Assembly (NCBI GenBank): GCA_964485515.1
Contig: CAZALT010000118.1
Coordinates: forward strand, 1 to 10,907
Source: CAZALT01 sp964485515
Lineage (GTDB): Bacteria > Actinomycetota > Acidimicrobiia > Acidimicrobiales > Acidimicrobilacustridaceae
Direction: 5' to 3'
DNA: 10,907 nucleotides
Positions 5,473-10,907 of the stretch are shown here, piece by piece; the first letter of the stretch is position 1; the number at the start of each line of letters is the position of its first letter. Under the pieces are notes generated by a model. The model made no database searches, was not told the DNA's origin, and saw only the letters and a list, made by a program, of their open reading frames with translations. A program made the position numbers and the translations under genes.

Positions 5473-5889
5473 ATGGGAGTTCTGGCAGCGCTGGCAGGTT
5501 CCGGAGGTAGCAGCGGAGGGGGCGGTGCCGCCATCGTCTCACTGTTCTTCTTGCTGATCTACATCGCGGTCATCGTCGTCTACATCGTCGGGCTCTGGAA
5601 GACCTTCGAGAAGGCGGGCCAGAAGGGCTGGCTGGCGATCATCCCGATCCTCAACCTCTACGTCCTGGTCAAGTTGGCCGGCCGCGAGGGCTGGTGGATC
5701 ATCCTCTACTTCATCCCGTGCGTCGGGATCGTCATCCACGCCATCGTGTCGATCGACGTGGCGAAGGGCTTCGGCAAGACCGAGGGCTACGGCATCGGCC
5801 TCTGGCTGCTGCCCTTCGTCTTCTATCCGATGCTCGGATTCAACGCCGACACGCGCTACCAGGGGCCGCAGACGACGCCGGTCATCTGA
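5473..5889 (+). CDS. DUF5684-type small membrane protein, paralogue 1
   Basis: The protein has 138 residues. A short glycine/serine-rich N-terminus (GSGGSSGGGG) is followed by three hydrophobic segments: one at about 21-41 (IVSLFFLLIYIAVIVVYIVG), a central one around REGWWIILYFIPCVGIVIHA, and a last one around GYGIGLWLLPFVFYPMLGF. Conserved blocks between them, LWKTFEKAGQKGWLAIIPIL and FGKTEGYGIG, match what I recall of DUF5684, whose members are sometimes mislabelled signal peptidase I. No catalytic residues are visible and the function is unknown. A strong Shine-Dalgarno fixes the start. A paralogue follows, and a large hairpin between the two suggests they are not simply co-transcribed. 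The domain assignment is from memory of the family pattern. Confidence 0.85.
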   Translation: MGVLAALAGSGGSSGGGGAAIVSLFFLLIYIAVIVVYIVGLWKTFEKAGQKGWLAIIPILNLYVLVKLAGREGWWIILYFIPCVGIVIHAIVSIDVAKGFGKTEGYGIGLWLLPFVFYPMLGFNADTRYQGPQTTPVI

Positions 5890-5932
5890 TCGGCCTGTCG
5901 CCCACGTCCGTGAACCTGGTCGTCTGACCGCC

Positions 5933-5966
5933 AGCGTGGCCTCTGCCTTCGGGTGGGGGCCACGCT
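5933..5966 (+). terminator. UUCG-capped stem-loop between the DUF5684 paralogues
   Basis: Positions 5933-5947 can pair with 5952-5966 over 15 bp without a bulge: nine Watson-Crick pairs (AGCGTGGCC with GGCCACGCT), then four pairs of which three are G-U, then two C-G pairs closing a TTCG loop. The cC(UUCG)Gg cap is an exceptionally stable tetraloop. The hairpin lies 43 bp past the first stop. No U-tract follows, as is common for actinobacterial terminators. It could instead stabilise the upstream mRNA 3' end. Confidence 0.6.
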
Positions 5967-5999
5967 CGCGTCAGGGCCTCACACCGAATCGAGATCCTC

Positions 6000-6440
6000 G
6001 TGCTCCTCGCCCTGCTCGGCGGCACCTCGTCCACCTCCACCGGCTCCGACGCGGCCGGTGGTGCGTTCATCGTGCTCTTCATCGTGTTGTACGTCGTGAT
6101 CTTCGTCGTCGCCATCGCCCTGACGATCCTGCAGGTCGTCGGGATGTGGAAGATCTTCGAGAAGTCAGGTCAGCAGGGCTGGCTCGCCCTCATCCCGTAC
6201 CTCAACGTCTACGTGCTCATCCGCATCGTGGGACGTGAGGGCTGGTGGATCATCCTCTACTTCATCCCGTGCGTGAACGTCGTGATCGGCGTCATCATCG
6301 CCCTCGATCTCGCCCGCGTGTTCGGCAAGTCCGAGGGCTACGGCATCGGCCTCGCGTTCCTGCCGTTCGTGTTCTACCCGATGCTCGGCTTCGGCGACGC
6401 CCGCTACGTGGGACCGCAGGTGGGGCGCGTCATATCCTGA
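6000..6440 (+). CDS. DUF5684-type small membrane protein, paralogue 2
   Basis: The protein has 146 residues and is clearly a paralogue of the preceding gene. It shares REGWWIILYFIPCV, FGKSEGYGIGL and LPFVFYPMLGF with it, and its block MWKIFEKSGQQGWLALIPYL mirrors the first protein's LWKTFEKAGQKGWLAIIPIL. It also has three hydrophobic segments after a Ser/Thr/Gly-rich N-terminus (GGTSSTSTGSDAAGG). The N-terminal segment has diverged most, while the C-terminal two thirds are close. The GTG start at 6000 has only a weak GAG (5991-5993) ahead of it and no clear -10, so the start is uncertain. The stop lies 4 bp from the stop of the convergent TadG-like gene, with no room for a terminator. Function is unknown. 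Confidence 0.82.
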   Translation: MLLALLGGTSSTSTGSDAAGGAFIVLFIVLYVVIFVVAIALTILQVVGMWKIFEKSGQQGWLALIPYLNVYVLIRIVGREGWWIILYFIPCVNVVIGVIIALDLARVFGKSEGYGIGLAFLPFVFYPMLGFGDARYVGPQVGRVIS

Positions 6441-6444
6441 GCAC

Positions 6445-6915
6445 CTATCGCTGCACGCCGGTTGCCTCGCCGACCGCGACGACGGTCTTGGTGTCCGGCG
6501 TGCCCGGGAGCGACTTGGCGAAGAGGTAGTCGATGGTGACCGACAGCGTCACCCGAACCGAGCCCGGTCCCGTGATCTCGATCAGCGGTGCAGTCGCGAG
6601 GCGTGGCGTGAGGCCCTGGGCGTCGAGCGTCTGCTGCACCGATGCGCGCACGCGGTGCGGGTCGAGCGTGATCGCGCCCCCGGAGCGCAACGTCGCCTCT
6701 GAGATCCCGTAGGTGGCGGCGTCGTTCGCGGCGGCGTCGGCCGCGTCGATGGCCTGGCGCTCGCCCATCTGCACGATGGTCAGATCGACGGCGATGGCGG
6801 AGAGCACCAGGACGATCAGCACGGCGGCCGGCATGAGCATCAGGACCGACCCCCGGTCGTCCGTCTGGTCGCTCGTCCGGTCGCTTGTCCGGGTGCCCGG
6901 GTCCGAACTCGTCAC
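6445..6915 (-). CDS. TadG-like pilus-assembly protein, last gene of the Tad operon
   Basis: The protein has 156 residues and starts at GTG 6915. A hydrophilic, Asp/Thr-rich leader repeats a TSDRTSDQTDD-like pattern. It ends in DDRGSVLMLMPAAVLIVLVL (19-38), the N-terminal hydrophobic helix of TadE/TadG-like (putative Flp pilus-assembly) proteins. DLTIVQMGERQAIDAADAAA follows, with the small-residue-rich helix seen after TadG-type membrane anchors. The remainder is predicted extracytoplasmic and ends in a beta-rich stretch (GSVRVTLSVTIDYLF). Once the artefactual gap is closed, its GTG overlaps the TGA of the preceding TadE-like gene (GTGA), implying translational coupling. It is far shorter than classical TadG, lacking a von Willebrand domain. 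The assignment is family-level only. Confidence 0.75.
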   Translation of the reverse strand: MTSSDPGTRTSDRTSDQTDDRGSVLMLMPAAVLIVLVLSAIAVDLTIVQMGERQAIDAADAAANDAATYGISEATLRSGGAITLDPHRVRASVQQTLDAQGLTPRLATAPLIEITGPGSVRVTLSVTIDYLFAKSLPGTPDTKTVVAVGEATGVQR

Positions 6916-7054
6916 GGACANNNNNNNNNNNNNNNNNNNNNNNNNNNNNNNNNNNNNNNNNNNNNNNNNNNNNNNNNNNNNNNNNNNNNNNNNNNNNNNN
7001 NNNNNNNNNNNNNNNNNNNNGTCCGGGTGCCCGGGTCCGAACTCGTCACGGACA
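6887..7054. other. assembly gap (100 N) flanked by a 34-bp duplicate
   Basis: The N run is 6921-7020. The 34 bases at 6887-6920 equal those at 7021-7054, and both copies contain the same GTG start (at 6915 and 7049 on the minus strand). Collapsing 134 bases restores one reading frame and a 4-bp stop/start overlap between the TadE-like and TadG-like genes. That makes an artefactual gap far likelier than missing DNA. The flank is rich in GTCCG-type repeats. Confidence 0.85.
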
Positions 7055-7510
7055 CCGCCCCTCGGCGGGGAGGCCTGATCGATAGGGATCGATCAGCTCG
7101 CCGTGGGTGGCCCGGACCTCGAGGCCGTCGCCGTAGCCCCCGAAGCCCGGGAGCGAGACCGTGTGCACGGGGTAGCGGACGGTGACGGTGACGCGCACGC
7201 ACCGCTGCCAGGCCTGGTCGCCCTGGTGAGCGACCAGGAGCGAGACCTTGTTCGGATCACGTCCGTACCCGGCGATGGTGTCCTTCGCCGCTTGCGAAGC
7301 CCGCCCGGTCGCGGCGGGCTGGTCGGGCGCCTCGACGTAGGCGCGGGCCGCTTCCCGGGCGGCGGCGCCCGCCGCGATCTTGGCGTCGACCACGCCCCAC
7401 GCGTTCGTGGCGATGAGCGTGCCGATGACGAAGATCAAGATGCCGAACGGCAGCACCTCGATGCCCGCGACCTGACCGGCGTCGCCTCGGAGTCGGGTGG
7501 TGCCGGTCAT
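7046..7510 (-). CDS. TadE-like pseudopilin / pilus-assembly protein
   Basis: This 154-residue protein has a short basic N-terminus (MTGTTRLRGDAGQ), then GIEVLPFGILIFVIGTLIAT as a prepilin-like hydrophobic helix with a glutamate at residue 18. Next comes NAWGVVDAKIAAGAAAREAA, the Ala-rich amphipathic stretch typical of TadE-family proteins where small residues pack against pilin. The C-terminal part carries an extracytoplasmic beta pattern (CVRVTVTVRYPV). TadE-like pseudopilins are processed by the prepilin peptidase and are needed for Flp pilus assembly. Its ATG overlaps the preceding stop (ATGA, 7507-7510), and its own TGA overlaps the next GTG once the gap is closed. The final five residues fall just before the duplicated flank. 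Confidence 0.82.
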   Translation of the reverse strand: MTGTTRLRGDAGQVAGIEVLPFGILIFVIGTLIATNAWGVVDAKIAAGAAAREAARAYVEAPDQPAATGRASQAAKDTIAGYGRDPNKVSLLVAHQGDQAWQRCVRVTVTVRYPVHTVSLPGFGGYGDGLEVRATHGELIDPYRSGLPAEGRCP

Positions 7511-8079
7511 CGAACCTGTTCGACGCGGACCCGCGCCGTCTGGTCGAGGTGGCTCGTCCCCAGCGACGAGGAGAGGCCGGGGAGGAGGAATCGAGGTGGG
7601 TCGACCCGGACCCGGATCGCGATGGCGTCGGGTGTCGAGCCCACCCAGTCGATGGTGGCCGTCGAGCCCATGCGTCCGAGCAGTTGGCGGACCCGTTGCT
7701 CGGCGTGGGCCTGGGCGGAGCGGAGTTGAGCAGGATCGGCGTGGTCGATCGGCGAGGTTGCCACCATCCGGGCGCCGTCGAAGGCCGCGGTGTTCACCGA
7801 CGTCCGTGCGTGGAGCCCGACGAGCAGTTGCATGGAGAAGAGGAGGAAGGCGAGGAACACGAGCACGCCGGCGCTCAGCGCCAGCAGGCTCGTGCCGCGA
7901 TCGCCGGTGGCGCGCCCTGGACCGTCGGACGATCTTGCGTGGCGCGACCCCTGACCTGGGGGCAGGCCGAGGCAGGATGGGATCGCGGCGGGCGCGGGGG
8001 CGGACCGGCGTGTGAGAGCGACCAACCGAGGGGTCAGCTCACGCACCAAGGCCGCCGTGCTGGTCGGAGCGCGGCTCAC
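7507..8079 (-). CDS. TadE-like pilus-assembly protein with long N-terminal extension
   Basis: The protein has 190 residues. The prepilin-like segment GDRGTSLLALSAGVLVFLAF begins only at residue 59, after an unusual Pro/Arg/Ala-rich cytoplasmic extension. After the helix comes ARTSVNTAAFDGARMVA, the TadE-type small-residue helix. A C-terminal beta-rich region (AIAIRVRVDPPRFLL) follows. The GTG start at 8079 overlaps the Flp-like TGA (GTGA, 8076-8079), which supports this start and translational coupling. A shorter product starting nearer the hydrophobic helix cannot be excluded. The glutamate at +5 after the processing glycine, usual in type IV pilins, is absent. The role is probably that of a minor pseudopilin in the Tad machine. 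Confidence 0.75.
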   Translation of the reverse strand: MSRAPTSTAALVRELTPRLVALTRRSAPAPAAIPSCLGLPPGQGSRHARSSDGPGRATGDRGTSLLALSAGVLVFLAFLLFSMQLLVGLHARTSVNTAAFDGARMVATSPIDHADPAQLRSAQAHAEQRVRQLLGRMGSTATIDWVGSTPDAIAIRVRVDPPRFLLPGLSSSLGTSHLDQTARVRVEQVR

Positions 8080-8291
8080 TGCCCGATCTGCTGGACCTTG
8101 TCGCTCGTGGTGGACTCGGTGTCCTTCCACATCTTGTTGAACCCGACCCACATCGCCGCGCCGAGGAAGGCCATGATCAGCACGGCGATGGCAGCCGAGA
8201 TCACCCCCTCGCCTCGGTCGCCGGTGGCGATGGTGCGAGACCCGGCGCGGGCGAGCGCCTCGTCGGAGATCCAGGAGATGGTCGTACGCAT
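8076..8291 (-). CDS. Flp-like pilin (small, single helix)
   Basis: This 71-residue protein is the size of a Flp major pilin and sits where flp is expected, between tadC and the tadE-like genes. A hydrophilic leader of 26 residues ends GDRGEGVISAAIAVLIMAFL, followed by one hydrophobic helix and then a short polar tail (KDTESTTSDKVQQIGQ). Processing would be after the glycine of DRG or GEG. Ordinary Flp pilins have Glu-Tyr five and six residues into the mature protein; here both are missing, so this is a non-canonical pilin or another small pseudopilin. ATG 8291 is chosen over upstream starts because of the GAAAGG ribosome-binding site at 8305-8300. It is the only gene of the run with a real intergenic space (62 bp) before it, which may allow higher expression. 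Confidence 0.75.
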   Translation of the reverse strand: MRTTISWISDEALARAGSRTIATGDRGEGVISAAIAVLIMAFLGAAMWVGFNKMWKDTESTTSDKVQQIGQ

Positions 8292-8299
8292 GGTTGGCG

Positions 8300-8305
8300 C
8301 CTTTC
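8300..8305 (-). promoter_or_regulatory. ribosome-binding site of the Flp-like pilin gene
   Basis: GAAAGG on the minus strand lies eight bases before ATG 8291. It fixes the start of the pilin gene and separates its translation from tadC, unlike the coupled overlaps elsewhere in the operon. Confidence 0.65.
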
Positions 8306-8353
8306 TGGCTGCTGGTGGTCCGAGCTGTCGCCCGGCGGGACGGGAGCGTCGGA

Positions 8354-9253
8354 TCAGGAGGAGGTGAAGAGGCGCATGGCCTCGACGAAGGGAACGGCGA
8401 GGAACAGGACTCCCGGCACGAGGGTTGCGACGGTGACCGGTATCCACACCTGTTGGGCCCGGCGCTCGACGGTTTCGATCAACTCACGCTGGACCTCTTG
8501 GCGGATGACGCGGGCCTCCTCCGAGATCAGCTGGCCGAGATCGGCGGCCTCCCGGTTGAGGGCCAGCACGGCGACCAGTCGATCGAGGGCGTCGACGCGC
8601 TGGACCATGGCCCACTCGCGCAGCGCGCTGAGCTCGTCGAGGCCATGACGGATGCGGGCGCACACCACGGTGAGGTCGGTGGCGCACACGCCCTCGCCCC
8701 GTCGGGCGAGGCGGTGGAGCGCGGCACCGAGCGAGTAGCCGGCCGACAGCAGCATGCCCAGCTGCTCGCTGATGACGGGGAGCTCGAGAACGAGCCGTTG
8801 CTGGCGACGTGACGATTCGTGGGCGAGCTGCTGCTCGAGTCCCAAGAAGGCGAGCAGGGGTGCCCCGAGGATCGTCCCGAGCGCGACGAGCGGGTCGAGC
8901 GACAGGGCCATCGAGAGCACCACGGCGACACCGAACGCGGTGATGGCCCACCCGAGCTGGCGGGTTCGAAACGCCGACACCCCCAACGGCGAGTGCACGC
9001 GGGCCAGACGGACGGCGAGCTCCTCGTGGACGCCGAACACGCGGGCCAGCCGGTTGCCGAGGTCGACGGCGGGGGGAGCGATGATGGCCCGCACCGATGG
9101 GGCGGTCGGGCCGGCCGACGGGCCACCTCCCAGCGGTCCGAACGGCCGTAGTCGGGTGGCGAGGGCGGTCCGGCGGACCGCTCGGAGCTGGCTGAGCAGG
9201 AGCGTGACCCCGGCCCAGGCGACGACAGCGCAGACGAGCAGCGCCCGGCTCAT
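8354..9253 (-). CDS. tadC: TadC-like inner-membrane platform protein
   Basis: The protein has 299 residues and contains a type II secretion F-like domain. An N-terminal helix (ALLVCAVVAWAGVTLLLSQL) is followed by a soluble stretch and a membrane pair at about 100-142. Next comes the cytoplasmic helical domain, RQQRLVLELPVISEQLGMLL, then SAGYSLGAALHRLARRGEGV, through ALREWAMVQRVDALDRLVAV. A C-terminal membrane helix (VTVATLVPGVLFLAVPFVEA) closes it. TadB and TadC together form the platform that couples TadA to pilin extrusion. The ATG overlaps the tadB stop (ATGA, 9250-9253). TadB/TadC assignment follows gene order tadA-tadB-tadC; the two are distant homologues and could be labelled the other way round. 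Confidence 0.85.
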   Translation of the reverse strand: MSRALLVCAVVAWAGVTLLLSQLRAVRRTALATRLRPFGPLGGGPSAGPTAPSVRAIIAPPAVDLGNRLARVFGVHEELAVRLARVHSPLGVSAFRTRQLGWAITAFGVAVVLSMALSLDPLVALGTILGAPLLAFLGLEQQLAHESSRRQQRLVLELPVISEQLGMLLSAGYSLGAALHRLARRGEGVCATDLTVVCARIRHGLDELSALREWAMVQRVDALDRLVAVLALNREAADLGQLISEEARVIRQEVQRELIETVERRAQQVWIPVTVATLVPGVLFLAVPFVEAMRLFTSS

Positions 9254-10134
9254 CGGTCGAACACCCGCTGGGGTTCGGGGATCTGGAGGATCTTGCCGGC
9301 CCAGATCCAGCAGGCCAGGACGAGCCCGAGCGCGATGGCGACGAGGAGCTGGCCGGTGGGCGTCTCATAGGCGCTGCGACCGTTGCCGATGGTCAGGCCG
9401 GCCGCCGCCATGCCGAGGGGGACGATCAGGACGAACCGGCGAGCGAAGCGGACGCCCGCCTGGCGGGCCCGGGCGTCCTTGCGGTACTGGAGGTCGGTGC
9501 GTCGATCGGCGGCCAGGTCGGCAAGGCGTTGGTCGAGATCGGTGCCGCCCAGGTCGTGGGCCGTCAGGAGGGTCTCGCACGCCGCGTCGGCGGTCGGATC
9601 GGCGAGCCGCTGCTTGAGGACGTGGAGCGTGCGGGCGAAGTCGGTGGAGATGAGCCACTCGCGATGCGCCGCCGCGAAGGCGCCGCGCATCTCGGCCGGT
9701 GCCCGGGCGCCGGCCTCGAAGAGGGCTTGGGGGACCGACCGTCCCGCCGAGCCGGTGAGGATCCGGATCTCGTCGATGATCCGCGGCCACGCCTCCTGGG
9801 CCACGGCGCGCCGCACCCGTCGCCGGTGGCGATAGGTCGTCGGAGGGAAGCTGGCCGCGAAGCAGCCCGCGATCAATGCCGCCGGCACGCCCCCGAACAC
9901 GACGTAGGCGATCCCCGCGGCGACGACGAAGAGCAGGGCCATGGCCCCGGCGAAGTCTCGAGGCCTTGCTCCGGCCAGACCGGCCTGGCTCATCCAGTCG
10001 GCGACGTGGCTCCGACGCCGTCGCTCGAGGGGACGCGCCGGGCCCGGGCCGAGTCCGGACCACCCGAAGGCGAGCGCGCTGTACAGCAGGAACACGCCGT
10101 AGCCGGCGGCGAGGGCGACGACGACGGTGGTCAA
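9250..10134 (-). CDS. tadB: TadB-like inner-membrane platform protein
   Basis: The protein has 294 residues. The start is TTG 10134, which overlaps the tadA TGA as TTGA (10131-10134). The next plausible start, a GTG about 13 codons in, would cut the first membrane helix (TTVVVALAAGYGVFLLYSAL). After an Arg-rich loop come two helices, MALLFVVAAGIAYVVFGGVP and the following AALIAGCFAASFPP. The GspF/TadB cytoplasmic domain follows: AWPRIIDEIRILTGSAGRSV, QALFEAGARAP, RTLHVLKQRLADPTADAACE and GGTDLDQRLADLAADRRTDL. Two C-terminal helices (RFVLIVPLGMAAAGLTIG and LVAIALGLVLACWIWAG) end it. It acts with TadC as the assembly platform for the ATPase. Coupled overlaps on both sides indicate one operon. 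Confidence 0.85.
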   Translation of the reverse strand: MTTVVVALAAGYGVFLLYSALAFGWSGLGPGPARPLERRRRSHVADWMSQAGLAGARPRDFAGAMALLFVVAAGIAYVVFGGVPAALIAGCFAASFPPTTYRHRRRVRRAVAQEAWPRIIDEIRILTGSAGRSVPQALFEAGARAPAEMRGAFAAAHREWLISTDFARTLHVLKQRLADPTADAACETLLTAHDLGGTDLDQRLADLAADRRTDLQYRKDARARQAGVRFARRFVLIVPLGMAAAGLTIGNGRSAYETPTGQLLVAIALGLVLACWIWAGKILQIPEPQRVFDR

Positions 10135-10907
10135 AACTCCTGCCAGTCGCCCGAGGCGTCGCCGTGGAGGTGCTCGTGCAGATCGAGACCGGCTCGTTCG
10201 AAGGCGCGCCCGACCCGCACGGGAACGTTGCCGGTCCACACGAGCGGTGCTCCGTACCCGTTTCTCTGGAAGAGGTCGGTGCTCGTGAACTGCGTGGCGT
10301 CGACCCCGCCGGCGAGGTCTTCGACCGCGATGATCTCGGCCACTCGCGGGCCGGCGTCGCCGCGGGTGCAGTGCACGACGAGGTCGATGGCCTCGCTGAC
10401 GAGGGTGTTGAGTGCGCTCATGGGCAGCGGCGAGGACGATTCGGCGAGCTGGGCGACGAAGCGCAGCCGGGTGAGCGCCTGCCGTGCGGAGCCGGCGTGG
10501 ATGGTCGTCAGCCCTTTGACGCCGGAAGACAAGGTGAGCAGCAGCGGCATGGCTTCTCGGTCTCGGACCTCGCCGACGATGGCGACGTCGGGGGCCATGC
10601 GCAAGAACCCGGCCACGAGCCGGCGCAGGTCGATCTCGGGGCGGTCCGACCGGGCTGCCCGGGTCTGTAGTTGGGCGACGTTCGGTAGCGGGATGTCCGC
10701 TTCGAACACCTCTTCGGCGACGACCACGCGGTGGCCGGGATCGATCTCGGCGGCGCAGCACGACAAGAGCGTGGTCTTGCCGGATCCGGGGGCGCCGGCG
10801 AACACGACGGTGAGGTCGGCGCGGATGGCGGCTCGCAGGAACCCGGCAGCCTGCGCGCTCAACATGTTCCGGTCGACCAGCTCCTGCAGCGAGCGAAAGG
10901 GCACCCC
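10131..10907 (-). CDS. tadA: TadA/CpaF secretion ATPase, C-terminal part
   Basis: The reading frame is open to the right edge, so the N-terminus is missing and about 258 residues are visible. It is the hexameric GspE/VirB11-superfamily ATPase that drives Flp pilus assembly. From the first visible methionine (10904), Walker A is GAPGSGKTTLL (37-47). VVVAEEVFEADIPLPNVAQL (60-79) matches the Asp-box region. Walker B lies in RMAPDVAIVGEVRDREA (102-118). The His box is GLTTIHAGSARQALTRL (131-147). The C-terminal region (IAVEDLAGGVDATQFTSTDLFQ) is typical of the TadA group. It is followed, with a 4-bp overlap, by tadB. Upstream partners such as TadZ or RcpC would lie outside the window. Confidence 0.93.
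   Translation of the reverse strand, partial: GVPFRSLQELVDRNMLSAQAAGFLRAAIRADLTVVFAGAPGSGKTTLLSCCAAEIDPGHRVVVAEEVFEADIPLPNVAQLQTRAARSDRPEIDLRRLVAGFLRMAPDVAIVGEVRDREAMPLLLTLSSGVKGLTTIHAGSARQALTRLRFVAQLAESSSPLPMSALNTLVSEAIDLVVHCTRGDAGPRVAEIIAVEDLAGGVDATQFTSTDLFQRNGYGAPLVWTGNVPVRVGRAFERAGLDLHEHLHGDASGDWQEF

Noticed and set aside
5473..6440. Signal peptidase I function for the DUF5684 pair
   Set aside because: Some database names suggest it, but no Ser/Lys catalytic dyad motif is visible in either protein.

Overview
The window is high-GC DNA with actinobacterial gene content. The mix of a Tad/Flp pilus operon, an isolated ddl-murF pair, tandem DUF5684 membrane proteins and mostly leaderless-looking promoters suggests a draft or metagenome contig from the Acidimicrobiia (Ilumatobacter/Iamia-like). 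That placement is inference from protein style, not a measured phylogeny. Two 100-N assembly gaps (3784-3883 and 6921-7020) are each flanked by an identical sequence on both sides, so they look like unmerged contig overlaps rather than missing DNA.

Layout. (1) 1-1050: the 5' end of a fatty acyl-CoA reductase-like SDR gene (minus strand) diverges from a TetR-family regulator (plus strand). The space between them holds two almost identical 16-bp palindromes, one at each promoter, plus two related 53-bp hairpin elements and a 23-bp tandem repeat. (2) 1109-3744: ddl (minus) and murF (plus), consecutive steps in making the D-Ala-D-Ala end of the peptidoglycan stem peptide, diverge from a repeat-rich 218-bp promoter region. 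(3) 3745-4016: a convergent spacer with a 13-bp tandem repeat and the first assembly gap. (4) 4017-5342: an MFS exporter (minus). (5) 5473-6440: two paralogous three-helix DUF5684 membrane proteins (plus), separated by a strong UUCG-capped hairpin. (6) 6445-10907: a minus-strand Tad/Flp pilus operon in the order tadA (partial), tadB, tadC, Flp-like pilin, TadE-like, TadE-like, TadG-like. Most of its junctions are 4-bp stop/start overlaps, and the second gap falls on the last one.

How the parts relate. The regulator probably controls itself and the acyl-CoA reductase through the twin palindromes. Ddl supplies the dipeptide that MurF ligates. TadA powers, and TadB/TadC anchor, the machine that assembles Flp-like pilin and the TadE/TadG-type pseudopilins encoded after it. 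Four genes (tetR, ddl, murF, MFS) have a TANNNT -10 hexamer ending 6 or 7 nt before the start codon, which is the geometry of leaderless mRNAs and was used to choose the MFS start. I saw no CRISPR array, tRNA, rRNA or insertion sequence. The most unusual signals are the regulatory DNA of the reductase/tetR spacer and the paired 53-bp palindromes within it.
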